Below the pieces are notes generated by a model. That model made no database searches, was not told the origin of the DNA, and saw only the letters and a list, made by a program, of their open reading frames with translations. A DNA stretch of 64,000 nucleotides from Mucilaginibacter xinganensis (GTDB taxonomy: Bacteria; Bacteroidota; Bacteroidia; Sphingobacteriales; Sphingobacteriaceae), in assembly GCA_026225055.1 (NCBI GenBank), contig JAMFSA010000086.1, positions 80,765-144,764 on the forward strand. The letters are read 5' to 3'. Positions 17,263 to 26,358 of this stretch are shown in pieces. How positions within the stretch are numbered: the stretch's first letter is position 1; each line of letters starts with the position of its first letter. A program made the translations under genes and the position numbers.

Positions 17263-20200
17263 ATGAAAAAAATATTACCAATTATTTTATTATTACCATG
17301 TGTTGCAATGGGGGCGAATGGCCTTACCAAAGCAAACAGCATGGCTAATAACCACATCACTACCGCCGTACATGCACGGCATTTTAGTGATAACAATGCC
17401 TTTACCGTAAAAGGCTTTGTACGTGATGCATCAGGACAACCGCTGGCCGGGGTTACTGTAACCATCAAAGGTACTTCAACAGGTACCCAAACCGATATTA
17501 AAGGCTCGTACAGCATTTCGGCAGATGCCGGGCAGGTGCTGGTATTCAGTTATATCGGTTACCTAAGAAAAGAAGTAACTGTAACCACAGGCTCTATAAC
17601 TATTGAATTGGATGAAGATTCAAAACAACTAAGTGAAGTTGTAGTTACGGCCTTAGGTATTAAAAAAGAACGCAAGGCCATAGGTTACTCGGTTAGTGAA
17701 GTAAAAGGAAGCGAACTAACAACAGCCCGTGAGGTAAACTTTGCCAACTCATTAGAAGGTAAAGTTGCCGGTGTAAACGTTAGCACCATATCAGGCGGCC
17801 CGGCTTCATCTGTAAACATCAACATTCGTGGTGCGGCAAGTGTAACCGGTTTTAACCAGCCTTTGTACGTAATCAACGGTATCCCGATGAACAACATTGA
17901 TAATACACAGATTGCAGGTTTATCAATGAATGGCAGCAGTGAATATTCCAACTCGCCAGACCAGGGTGACGGTATCGGTAACATCAACCCTGATGATATC
18001 GAAACCATATCAATCCTTAAAGGCGCGGCAGCATCTGCATTGTATGGTGCAAGAGCAAAATTTGGTGTTGTATTAATTACTACAAAATCAGGCACCAGTA
18101 AAGGCACTGTTGAATTTAACTCAAACTTTCAGGCTGATAACGTAATTAACCCTACAGATTATCAATATGAATATGGTAATGGCGCAAATGGTATAAAACC
18201 AATTAACCAGGCGGCGGCATATAGCGCAGGTAACAGTAGCTGGGGTGCTAAGTTAGATGGCTCAAATGTTGTGCAATTTGATGGCGTAGCCCGCCCTTAT
18301 GTGGCACAAAAAAATAATTTTGACGAGTTCTATCGTACGGGAACCACGCTTACAAACACCGTTGCTTTTGGTAAAGCATATGATTTGGGCGCATTCCGTT
18401 TTTCGGCAAGTGATCTTCATAACGAAGCTCCAACACCTAACTCAGGTTATGACAGAAGAACTTTCAACTTTGGAGGAAACTTCAGCCCGATTAAAAGATT
18501 GACGATCGACGCTCACGTTAACTTTACAAATGATGCAGCCACAAACAGGCCAATATTAGGTGACGGCGCGGGTAACTCTGCTTACCAGATGCTATTTTTA
18601 CCAACCAGCGTAAATGTAAATAACCTGAATCCCGGCAGCAAAGGCACTGTAACCAGCCAGAACATCCAGAATGGATATGTTAATCAACCACTTGGCAGCG
18701 AGCTTTTATTTGCCAATAATATATACGCTACTAACCCATGGTTTGCAGCAAATGAATTTGTTAACAATAGCAGCCGTAACCGTATCATAGGTTCAGCAAG
18801 CGCCCGTTACACTTTCGATAATGGCTTATTTGCACAAGTACGTATCGGCGAAGATTATTACACCGAACGTTATACTAATATTGTACCTACAGGCGCAGGC
18901 TATTATGCACAGGCAGGTCAGAATTTAGGCGAAACTTTTGATAATGTAGGTGAATTTAATACAGACTTCTTAGTTGGTAAAGATTTTAAAATACATGATT
19001 TCACTATCACCCCTAACGTTGGCGGTAACATTGAAAAACAAAGGATCGAATCAACAACTGAATCAGGTGTAGGTTTTGTAATACCTTATGTATACACCAT
19101 AAGCAATACTAATTCAAAAACCATAGCTTATGCTGATGACAAATCAGATATAAACTCTCTTTACGGAACATTGGCCCTGTCGTATAAATCAATTATTTAT
19201 ATAGAAGGCTCTGCACGTACAGATTGGTTTTCAACAATCGCGTCATCTGAGTCGCCAAACAATAAATTGAGTATCCTATACCCTTCAGTTAGCGGTTCAT
19301 TCGTATTTACTGAATTGTGGAAACCTACCTGGCTTGATTTTGGTAAATTAAGAGCTGGCTGGGCTAACGTAGGTGGTACAACGCAAATCCCATATCAAAC
19401 TTTATTAAATTATGGCCTTTCGCCTGTACAGTTAAACGGAATGCCGTTAGGTACAATTACAAACACTGCAACTCCTAACAGTGATCTTAAACCATCAGAT
19501 GCAAGTGAGCTTGAAATTGGTACAGAATTACATACGCTTAACAGCCGTTTAAATTTTGATATAACCTGGTACAACAAACTATCTAAAAATGAGATCATAG
19601 ATGCTCCTGCCTCTATAACTTCAGGCTACCAGGGTGCTGTATTAAATATTGGTAAAATCAGAAACAAAGGATGGGAAGTTTTAGTAACAGGTGTTCCTGT
19701 AAAAATGAAAGACTTTACCTGGACATCATCAGTAAACTTTGCCTATAATGCTAATACTGTTGTAGCATTAGCTGCGGGTCAATCTTCATTACCGGTGGCT
19801 TATTCACGTACAGCAGTTGGTTTTACTTCTGACATAGTTGGTATGGCTGCTGATCAGGTTCAGGCATTTGATTACAAACGCGATGCTTCGGGCAAAATTG
19901 TAGTTGATCCAGTTACAGGCATTCCTGTACAAGGTGCTTTAAAAAATTACGGATCGGCTTATGGCCCATGGAGCGGTGGTTTCAGCAACGAGTTTAAATA
20001 TAAAAACTTCGATCTGTCATTCCTGATCGATACTAAATTAGGTGGTAAAATATTTGCCGGTGATGAGTATTATGCCTACTACAATGGCCTAAGTAAAGCT
20101 ACTTTACCTGGCCGTGAAACTGGCTTCGCTAATAACACAGCAACACCTACAACTGCTGAAACTTATTATACTACACTTGCTAATAATGTTTCAGGTCAGT

Positions 20201-20448
20201 TTGTTCAAAACGCCAGCTATATTAAATTCCGCCAGGTTACTTTAGGTTACAATTTCCCGGCATCAATGTTTAACAACAAGATACAGGGTATAAACCTTAG
20301 CCTGGTTGGCCGTAACTTGTTTTACATCATGAAGAAAACAACTGATATTGATCCGGAGTCAAGCTATGGAACTATATCTCAGGGCTTGCAGTTAGGCGAT
20401 CAATTACCTACCAGAACATTTGGATTAAGCCTGAATGTTAAATTTTAG
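17263..20448 (+). CDS. SusC-like TonB-dependent outer-membrane transporter
   Basis: A 1061-residue protein of typical SusC/RagA size. Residues 1-18 form a signal peptide. About 48-130 form the carboxypeptidase-regulatory-like domain (VKGFVRDASGQPLAGVTVTI), then comes the SusC signature and plug domain (SEVVVTALGI, IRGAASVTGFNQPLYVINGI, ILKGAAASALYGARAKFGVV), and from about residue 290 the beta-barrel. The C-terminus ends in an aromatic strand (FGLSLNVKF). It imports oligosaccharides using TonB energy together with the SusD-like lipoprotein encoded 21 bp downstream. The substrate cannot be read from the sequence; the nearby GH105 suggests a uronate-containing glycan. Confidence 0.96.
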   Translation: MKKILPIILLLPCVAMGANGLTKANSMANNHITTAVHARHFSDNNAFTVKGFVRDASGQPLAGVTVTIKGTSTGTQTDIKGSYSISADAGQVLVFSYIGYLRKEVTVTTGSITIELDEDSKQLSEVVVTALGIKKERKAIGYSVSEVKGSELTTAREVNFANSLEGKVAGVNVSTISGGPASSVNINIRGAASVTGFNQPLYVINGIPMNNIDNTQIAGLSMNGSSEYSNSPDQGDGIGNINPDDIETISILKGAAASALYGARAKFGVVLITTKSGTSKGTVEFNSNFQADNVINPTDYQYEYGNGANGIKPINQAAAYSAGNSSWGAKLDGSNVVQFDGVARPYVAQKNNFDEFYRTGTTLTNTVAFGKAYDLGAFRFSASDLHNEAPTPNSGYDRRTFNFGGNFSPIKRLTIDAHVNFTNDAATNRPILGDGAGNSAYQMLFLPTSVNVNNLNPGSKGTVTSQNIQNGYVNQPLGSELLFANNIYATNPWFAANEFVNNSSRNRIIGSASARYTFDNGLFAQVRIGEDYYTERYTNIVPTGAGYYAQAGQNLGETFDNVGEFNTDFLVGKDFKIHDFTITPNVGGNIEKQRIESTTESGVGFVIPYVYTISNTNSKTIAYADDKSDINSLYGTLALSYKSIIYIEGSARTDWFSTIASSESPNNKLSILYPSVSGSFVFTELWKPTWLDFGKLRAGWANVGGTTQIPYQTLLNYGLSPVQLNGMPLGTITNTATPNSDLKPSDASELEIGTELHTLNSRLNFDITWYNKLSKNEIIDAPASITSGYQGAVLNIGKIRNKGWEVLVTGVPVKMKDFTWTSSVNFAYNANTVVALAAGQSSLPVAYSRTAVGFTSDIVGMAADQVQAFDYKRDASGKIVVDPVTGIPVQGALKNYGSAYGPWSGGFSNEFKYKNFDLSFLIDTKLGGKIFAGDEYYAYYNGLSKATLPGRETGFANNTATPTTAETYYTTLANNVSGQFVQNASYIKFRQVTLGYNFPASMFNNKIQGINLSLVGRNLFYIMKKTTDIDPESSYGTISQGLQLGDQLPTRTFGLSLNVKF

Positions 20449-20469
20449 TAACGATTAATCTTAATTAAA

Positions 20470-22107
20470 ATGAAAAAGAAATTAATTACATATAGCAGCC
20501 TGCTTACAATGGGATTACTCCTTGCGACAAGCTGCACCAAGAATTTTGATAAATTAAATACGGATCCTACTGCATTTAGCGCATCAAATTTTGATCCTAA
20601 TTATTTGCTGACCACAGCTCAACTAAATTATACAGGTAGCCAGGACTTTAGCTATGACACATGGCGTGCCGACCTGATCTATTGTTCAGACATGATACAG
20701 GGCACTGCCACTTCAATTGGCTATTGGGCAGGTGATAAATACTTATCAAACCCCGACTATCTTGCTGCATACTGGCAAAGTGATGGTGGTGGCGATGGCG
20801 CGTATTCTGAACAGGTAAAGCCAATTGTTGATATGGTTACTACTACCGATGGTGTAGCAAAATACAATAACCTGCACCAGATAGGCCGCATAATGAAGGC
20901 TTTAATATTTGAACGTATTACCGATCTGTACGGTGATGTGCCTTACTCACAAGCGGGTGAAGGCTACTACGGCAAAATATTATTCCCGGTTTATGATAAG
21001 CAGCAGGACATTTACAAAAGCTTAATTTCTGAATTGCAGGATGCGACTTCAAAATTAAGTACATCAGGTGATGTACCTTCAGGCGATGCTATTTACCATG
21101 GAGATATTGGCAAATGGCAACGTTTTGGCAACTCATTATTATTACGTGTTGCTATGCGCTTAAGCAAGGTTGACCCTGCTACTGCAAAAACAGTTATACA
21201 ATCAGTTGTTGGTAAAACATTGACCGATAACGGCGACGATGCTTTCCTTACACATGACCCTAATGGAGGCCGCCCTACAGTTAACCGCGTTAGCCAGGTA
21301 TTACAAGGCGGACCAGAAAACCAATATGTAAAATGGTCGGAAAGATTTATTGACATTTTACAGGGTAAAGTAAAACGCACCGATCCAATCGATCCTGTTC
21401 CAGATCCGCGTTTAGCTGTTATATCAGTTACCAATTATACAATTGGTACTACTACCCCTGCCGGTGACGCTAACCCTGCCGACCAAAAAGGACAGCCAAA
21501 TGGCTATGACCTTAGCGGTACCCCTGGTTTAACCTTAGGATCAGCTCCAGGCTTTACTACACTTGGCGATTACTCATGCCCAAGCACTTACTTAACGCAG
21601 TTAGGCACGCCAACATTTATACTTACCTACGGCGAAACTGAGCTTTTATTAGCTGATGCTGCTGAACGTTTTGGTATTGGAGGCAGCGCTGCCACCCATT
21701 ATACAAATGGTGTTACAGCTGCTATGACCTACCTTACCGAGTATGATCCAAAAGCACTTGTTACCCCTGCACAGGCTGCTACTTACTTAGCGGCTCACCC
21801 TTACGTTGCCGGCGAAACTGGTTTAAACATGATCAATACGCAATATTGGGAGCTTACCAACACGATGATGGATTTTTACGAATCATGGTCTAACTGGAGA
21901 AGGACATCATCAAAGGCTAATCCTTTGGGATACCCTGCATTAACACCAGTAGTTTACCCTGGTAATGCTACAAACGGTACTATTCCACGCCGTTTCCCTT
22001 ACCCAACTGTTGAGGCTGCTAACAACCCAACTAACTACACTGCTGCGCATAATGCTGTACCTGGTGGCGACACTATGACAGGCCTTGTTTGGTGGGATGT
22101 ACAATAA
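20470..22107 (+). CDS. SusD-like glycan-binding lipoprotein
   Basis: A 545-residue surface lipoprotein that binds glycan at the outer membrane and forms the lid of the SusC transporter. The signal sequence ends in a lipobox with the modified cysteine at residue 22 (LLATSC), followed by KNFDKLNTDPTAF, typical of the SusD/RagB group. The helical, TPR-like core spans most of the protein, and the GETELLLADAAERFG helix and the C-terminal RRFPYP segment are characteristic. It follows susC closely and ends before a strong terminator. With only one SusCD pair and one hydrolase nearby, this is a small or partial utilisation locus. Confidence 0.95.
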   Translation: MKKKLITYSSLLTMGLLLATSCTKNFDKLNTDPTAFSASNFDPNYLLTTAQLNYTGSQDFSYDTWRADLIYCSDMIQGTATSIGYWAGDKYLSNPDYLAAYWQSDGGGDGAYSEQVKPIVDMVTTTDGVAKYNNLHQIGRIMKALIFERITDLYGDVPYSQAGEGYYGKILFPVYDKQQDIYKSLISELQDATSKLSTSGDVPSGDAIYHGDIGKWQRFGNSLLLRVAMRLSKVDPATAKTVIQSVVGKTLTDNGDDAFLTHDPNGGRPTVNRVSQVLQGGPENQYVKWSERFIDILQGKVKRTDPIDPVPDPRLAVISVTNYTIGTTTPAGDANPADQKGQPNGYDLSGTPGLTLGSAPGFTTLGDYSCPSTYLTQLGTPTFILTYGETELLLADAAERFGIGGSAATHYTNGVTAAMTYLTEYDPKALVTPAQAATYLAAHPYVAGETGLNMINTQYWELTNTMMDFYESWSNWRRTSSKANPLGYPALTPVVYPGNATNGTIPRRFPYPTVEAANNPTNYTAAHNAVPGGDTMTGLVWWDVQ

Positions 22108-22141
22108 TAATAAGATAATAGGTTGATTAGGTTGCTTGAAT

Positions 22142-22168
22142 CCCCGCTTCGGCGGGGGTTCTTTTTTT
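22142..22168 (+). terminator. Terminator of the susCD operon
   Basis: CCCCGC-TTCG-GCGGGG, a stable stem with a tetraloop, followed by a T-rich tract (TTCTTTTTTT), 35 bp after the susD stop. Confidence 0.9.
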
Positions 22169-22213
22169 AAGAAGAGGCTATTTATTATGAATTAGCTTAA
22201 CTGAACACTAAAT

Positions 22214-22247
22214 AAAAAGAGCCTCTTCGGTTGAAGAGGCTCTTTTT
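22214..22247. terminator. Bidirectional terminator, mainly for the GH105 gene
   Basis: AAAAAGAGCCTCTTC and GAAGAGGCTCTTTTT form a perfect 15-bp stem around GGTT, just past the stop of the minus-strand GH105 gene. The A and T ends make it usable from both sides. Confidence 0.88.
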
Positions 22248-22267
22248 ATTTGTGGTTAATTGTGATA

Positions 22268-23395
22268 TTATTTAGTATGTCCAACATACTTATACAATTG
22301 TGTTCCTGTTAACAGGAATGCGCCTACACCATATATTTCGGTGCTGTTTTCATCTACCTTATCGGGTGCAGCGCCAACGTGTTGTATATAGCCCAACATG
22401 CCATCGGGATGTACGGCTGCTGATAATGCGGTCCACGCTTTTTGTACTACCGGCCAATAGGTTTGTTTATCCAGGATACCATTATTCAAGCCCCAAAGCA
22501 GCGAGTAGGTGAAAAACCCGGTGCCGCTGGTTTCCTTAATAGGGTAACTCGCCGGATCGAGCAATGAGGCGTGCCAGCTGCCATCAGGCTGTTGTAAACC
22601 AGCCACACGGGCAGCCATATCCTTATATAATTGGATAAATTTTGGCCTGTCGGGATAATTGGCGGGCATATTATCAATCACCCTTACCAAACCGGCCATT
22701 ACCCAACCATTACCCCGCGACCAGAATACCTTTTGCCCATTCTTTTCTTTTTTAGTGAGATAACTACCATCGCGGAAGTACAGATGTTCGGTTGGATCAT
22801 ATAAGTAATCATACGTTTTCCACCACATTTTAACGGCAAAATCAAGGTATTTGCGATCATGGGTAGCCGTGTACAAGTAACTAAAACTTGTTGGCCCCAT
22901 AAACATGGCATCGCACCAGGCCCACTCCCGTTGCTGAATATTATTTTTCCATTCCAGTGATTCAGTATGCGGCTGCGCTATGATGCTATCTGCCTGTGCC
23001 TTAAATTTGGCTATCATGTCTGCATCGCCATACATTTTATATAGGATGGCATAGGTCTGGGCTATACAGTAATCATCTGCCATAAAACGGCGGGGGCCGG
23101 TTTGCCAGTTTAATGAATTGCCCAGGTGCAGCAGGTAGGTCAAGGCTGTATCGGTTTTACTTAGCTTACCCAACTCCAGCATGCCGGTATAACCGGCGGC
23201 GTTGGTCCAGTCGTACTTGGGCCATTGCGAGCCCTTTGTTTGCCATGTATTGAATTGCCATGAGGAAACCCGTTCCATGGTTTTTAAAATATTGGTGCGC
23301 TTAAAAAGCGTATCAGCTTTTTGTGCCGATGCGGTAAAGCTGCAAGCAATAGCTGCACCCAGCAAAAGTATTTTTTTGGCAGATAGGTTATTCAT
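22268..23395 (-). CDS. Secreted GH105 unsaturated rhamnogalacturonyl/glucuronyl hydrolase
   Basis: A 375-residue protein with a signal peptide (cleavage near residue 25, FTASAQ) and an (alpha/alpha)6 barrel of the YteR/RhiN family. Family sequences include FMADDYCIAQTYAILYK, REWAWCDAMFMGP with the likely catalytic aspartate, VFWSRGNGWVMAGL, and DGSWHASLLDP followed by KETSGTGFF. Such enzymes remove the delta-4,5-unsaturated uronic acid left by polysaccharide lyases, by hydration. It is convergent to susCD, so it is a separate transcription unit. No polysaccharide lyase is in the window, so the parent polymer (pectin-type or other) is open. Confidence 0.9.
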   Translation of the reverse strand: MNNLSAKKILLLGAAIACSFTASAQKADTLFKRTNILKTMERVSSWQFNTWQTKGSQWPKYDWTNAAGYTGMLELGKLSKTDTALTYLLHLGNSLNWQTGPRRFMADDYCIAQTYAILYKMYGDADMIAKFKAQADSIIAQPHTESLEWKNNIQQREWAWCDAMFMGPTSFSYLYTATHDRKYLDFAVKMWWKTYDYLYDPTEHLYFRDGSYLTKKEKNGQKVFWSRGNGWVMAGLVRVIDNMPANYPDRPKFIQLYKDMAARVAGLQQPDGSWHASLLDPASYPIKETSGTGFFTYSLLWGLNNGILDKQTYWPVVQKAWTALSAAVHPDGMLGYIQHVGAAPDKVDENSTEIYGVGAFLLTGTQLYKYVGHTK

Positions 23396-23476
23396 ACGGT
23401 TTAATAAATGGATGTATTGAAAATGTGAAACTACTATTTAATTCAGTTTTATACTACGGTTAAATGAAAATCGGCA

Positions 23477-23505
23477 GGCAACCAACCGCCAAAGGCAGCC
23501 GTAAT
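23477..23505 (+). promoter_or_regulatory. ECF-sigma-type promoter, copy 1 (ABC transporter operon)
   Basis: GGCAACC (23477-23483), a 16-bp spacer, and CGTAAT (23500-23505), 30 bp before the TTG start of the ABC transporter. It is one of six identically spaced sites in the window. The AAC in the -35 and CGT in the -10 are typical of ECF sigma promoters. Confidence 0.7.
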
Positions 23506-23535
23506 GTTTAATACTTATCAATCGCGAACATTATT

Positions 23536-25185
23536 TTGAAGCACATCATCAGCCATGTATTAAAATTACTAAATACTGAAGAACGTTTACGCATCTTCCG
23601 GCTTATTGTACTGGATGTAATTATCAGTTTGCTTGATATCGCTTTTCTGGCTTTGCTGTTATGGATCATTAGCTTTTATACCGGTAAAAACAACTCACTC
23701 AATGCAGGCTTATTCCATTTTCCATTAGCAAATCCTATCCTTACTATCGGCTTATTCTTTATCCTTTTCAGCATAAAAAACTGGTTCGGTTATAGGATCT
23801 TAAAATTTCAGCATCACTTTTTTTATGATACGGCCACACGCCTCTCCAAAAAGAATATGTTGTATTATCTGCATAATGATTACCTGCAATTTGTTAATAT
23901 AGATTCATCGGTGCGCATCAGGCAAATTAGTCAGCAGCCTATTGAGTTCAGTCATTACATACTTACTAATTTACAGCAGGTAGCCACCCAAAGTTTACTG
24001 ATACTGTTTACGGCTTGCGCTATAATATTTTATCACCCGGCACTGTTTTTATTACTGTTGCTATTCTTAGTACCCCCGGTTATTTTTTTAGGACGAAGGA
24101 TCCGCAAGCGATCCAAACAATTACGGGGAGAAACACAGGTGGTAAGTCAGAAGTCTATTCAATACCTGCAGGAATCATTATCCGGCTATGTGGAAAGCAA
24201 TATTTATGGCAAAAGCGATTTCTTTACCGGGCGCTATCACGAGCACCAGCAGGCTTTAAATAATAACCTGGCATCGCAGCAAACGCTATTAAGCCTCCCT
24301 ACCCGGCTGGTAGAAATATTTGCTGTACTGGGTGTGTTTATTTTGACCTTAATAAATAAATACAATACGGGCATTGCGGCTCCCGACCTGTTTACTATCG
24401 GTGTATTTTTAGCCGCTGCCTACAAGATCATCCCCGGGATGATAAAAATATTGAACAGCGCCGGCCAGATAAAAACCTATCAGCCTGTTTTAAACGATCT
24501 GTTAGGTTTTAGCAATAAAATATCATCAAAGGCAGCATCTGCCGAACCCATTAAAAGTATCCAATTTGATGAAGTTGAATTTAAATACGGCAAGGAACCT
24601 GTTTTACAAGATTTTAGTTTCAGCATAAAAAAAGGTGATATGGCTGGTTTGTGGGGGCAATCGGGCAGTGGCAAGAGTACGCTTATTCATTTACTGAGCG
24701 GGTTTTTATCGCCACAAAAAGGAAGTATTAGTTTTAACGGTGAGATGAACGTTAAGGATTACCGTACCCGCATCTCCTACGTAAAGCAGCAGCCTTATTT
24801 TATCCATGATACACTTTTAAAGAACATTACGCTGGATGATGCGGGCTACCGTCCGCACAAAATAAGTGAAGTGATAGATTTTTGCGGACTGGATAGTTTA
24901 CTACAAACCTACCCGGATGGCATGAATACCATCATTACCGAAAACGGCAAGAACTTGAGTGGCGGGCAAAGGCAGCGGGTGATGCTGGCACGGGCGCTTT
25001 ATCATGATTTTGACCTGCTAATACTGGATGAACCCTTCAGCGAAATGGATGAAGACTCGGAAACAGACATATTAATAAAGCTGCAAAAACTGGCTGCGCA
25101 GGGCAAGATCATCATCCTGATCACACACAACAAAGCGAGCCTGGATTATTGCAACCAAATCATCAACCTGAATGTATACGCCTGA
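23536..25185 (+). CDS. ABC transporter, fused permease and ATPase (exporter type)
   Basis: A 549-residue half-transporter. Residues 1-320 hold about five to six transmembrane helices of an MsbA-like exporter domain. Residues about 335-549 are the ATPase, with Walker A (GLWGQSGSGKST), signature (LSGGQRQRV), Walker B (LLILDEPF) and the switch histidine (LITHN). The start is a TTG at 23536, chosen because it lies just downstream of the ECF-type promoter and gives the family N-terminus; no ATG is nearby. It overlaps the next glycosyltransferase gene by 14 bp. Export of a lipid-linked saccharide or other product of this cluster is plausible; the substrate is unknown. Confidence 0.88.
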   Translation: MKHIISHVLKLLNTEERLRIFRLIVLDVIISLLDIAFLALLLWIISFYTGKNNSLNAGLFHFPLANPILTIGLFFILFSIKNWFGYRILKFQHHFFYDTATRLSKKNMLYYLHNDYLQFVNIDSSVRIRQISQQPIEFSHYILTNLQQVATQSLLILFTACAIIFYHPALFLLLLLFLVPPVIFLGRRIRKRSKQLRGETQVVSQKSIQYLQESLSGYVESNIYGKSDFFTGRYHEHQQALNNNLASQQTLLSLPTRLVEIFAVLGVFILTLINKYNTGIAAPDLFTIGVFLAAAYKIIPGMIKILNSAGQIKTYQPVLNDLLGFSNKISSKAASAEPIKSIQFDEVEFKYGKEPVLQDFSFSIKKGDMAGLWGQSGSGKSTLIHLLSGFLSPQKGSISFNGEMNVKDYRTRISYVKQQPYFIHDTLLKNITLDDAGYRPHKISEVIDFCGLDSLLQTYPDGMNTIITENGKNLSGGQRQRVMLARALYHDFDLLILDEPFSEMDEDSETDILIKLQKLAAQGKIIILITHNKASLDYCNQIINLNVYA

Positions 25186-26272
25186 AACTTTGGTAATACT
25201 AACGCCGGGTTTCCCGGCTGATGAGGATGACAGCACTTGCATACCCCCGCAACAACTGTTTGTTAAGGCGCTAAAAAAGCAAAGACCGGAGCTGAATATC
25301 ATTATCATCAGTTTTCAATATCCTTTTGAGGCCCGGCAATACCTGTGGCATGGCATGCAGGTGATCGCGTTAGGAGGCCGGAGTCGCGGGAAATTATACC
25401 GGCGGGCTTTGTGGGTAAAGGTTTGGCGAAAGTTAAAGGACTTGAATAGGCAATATCAAATTATTGGCCTGCTCAGCTTTTGGATGGGCGAATGTGCTTT
25501 TATCGGCAACCGCTTTGCCAATAAATATGGTTTAAAGCATTATTGCTGGGTGCTTGGGCAGGATGCAAGGCCGGGAAACAGATTTGTAAGGCTGATCGAT
25601 CCCAAAGGTGAACAGCTGATCGCTTTGTCGGACCAGTTAGCACGTGAAGTTGAGGCTAATTATGGCATTGTACCGGGGCATATTATTCCTCCGGGGATTG
25701 ATATATCAACATTTGGACTACCGCCAACGGAACGGGATATCGACCTGATGGGCGCTGGTTCATTAATCCCGCTGAAGCAGTATAATCTGTTTGTGAATGT
25801 GGTTAAAAAGTTAACCGTTCAATTCCCCAACATCAGGGCGGTTATCTGTGGCCGGGGACCGGAAATGAACAAGTTAAAGCAGCAAATTATCAGCCTAAAG
25901 CTAGAAAACAATATAGAATTAACAGGCGGCTTATCACATGGCGAGGTTTTGGCTATGATGCAGCGGGCTAAGGTATTTTTGCACACTTCATACTACGAGG
26001 GTTTCGGCATGGTTTTGAGCGAGGCGCTTTATGCCGGTGCGCAGGTAGTAAGTTTGGTTAAGCCGATGGATGTGATGCCGGATGAATTTCATCATGGGAA
26101 TAATGAGAGCGAACTTATTGATCTGGTTGCTGAACAATTGAATAAGCCGGATTTAACACATGAACCTGTGTTGTTTAATTCTATAGAAAGTATTGCTGAT
26201 AGAGTTGCTGATTTGTTTTTACCCTGCGAAATCGGCAGCGCTTTAAACCCTCGCTGTCATTTCGAACGATAG
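25172..26272 (+). CDS. GT4-type glycosyltransferase
   Basis: A 366-residue GT-B fold glycosyltransferase without a signal peptide. The C-terminal nucleotide-sugar-binding half carries LMGAGSLIPLKQ, AVICGRGPE and the retaining E-x7-E motif in EGFGMVLSEAL. It starts inside the end of the ABC transporter gene, so the two are translationally coupled and probably work on the same molecule. The last residues (about NPRCHFER) and the TAG stop codon are supplied by an inserted palindromic repeat, so the native C-terminus was altered. Donor and acceptor sugars are unknown. Confidence 0.88.
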   Translation: MYTPETLVILTPGFPADEDDSTCIPPQQLFVKALKKQRPELNIIIISFQYPFEARQYLWHGMQVIALGGRSRGKLYRRALWVKVWRKLKDLNRQYQIIGLLSFWMGECAFIGNRFANKYGLKHYCWVLGQDARPGNRFVRLIDPKGEQLIALSDQLAREVEANYGIVPGHIIPPGIDISTFGLPPTERDIDLMGAGSLIPLKQYNLFVNVVKKLTVQFPNIRAVICGRGPEMNKLKQQIISLKLENNIELTGGLSHGEVLAMMQRAKVFLHTSYYEGFGMVLSEALYAGAQVVSLVKPMDVMPDEFHHGNNESELIDLVAEQLNKPDLTHEPVLFNSIESIADRVADLFLPCEIGSALNPRCHFER

Positions 26273-26338
26273 TGAGAAATCTTTTGCGCGTGCCAAGCCT
26301 GCTGTAGAAGATTTCTCCTCGTTCCTCGTCGAAATGAC
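26256..26338. repeat. Inverted-repeat element, second copy, invading a gene end
   Basis: Begins with GTCATTTCGAACGATAGTGAG, the exact complement of bases 248-268, and ends in TCGTCGAAATGAC. It is therefore a reversed relative of the 150-268 element. It supplies the last codons and stop of the glycosyltransferase gene at 26272 and forms the boundary to the convergent amidohydrolase gene. Confidence 0.75.
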
Positions 26339-26358
26339 AAAAACTTTATGGTAAAAGG

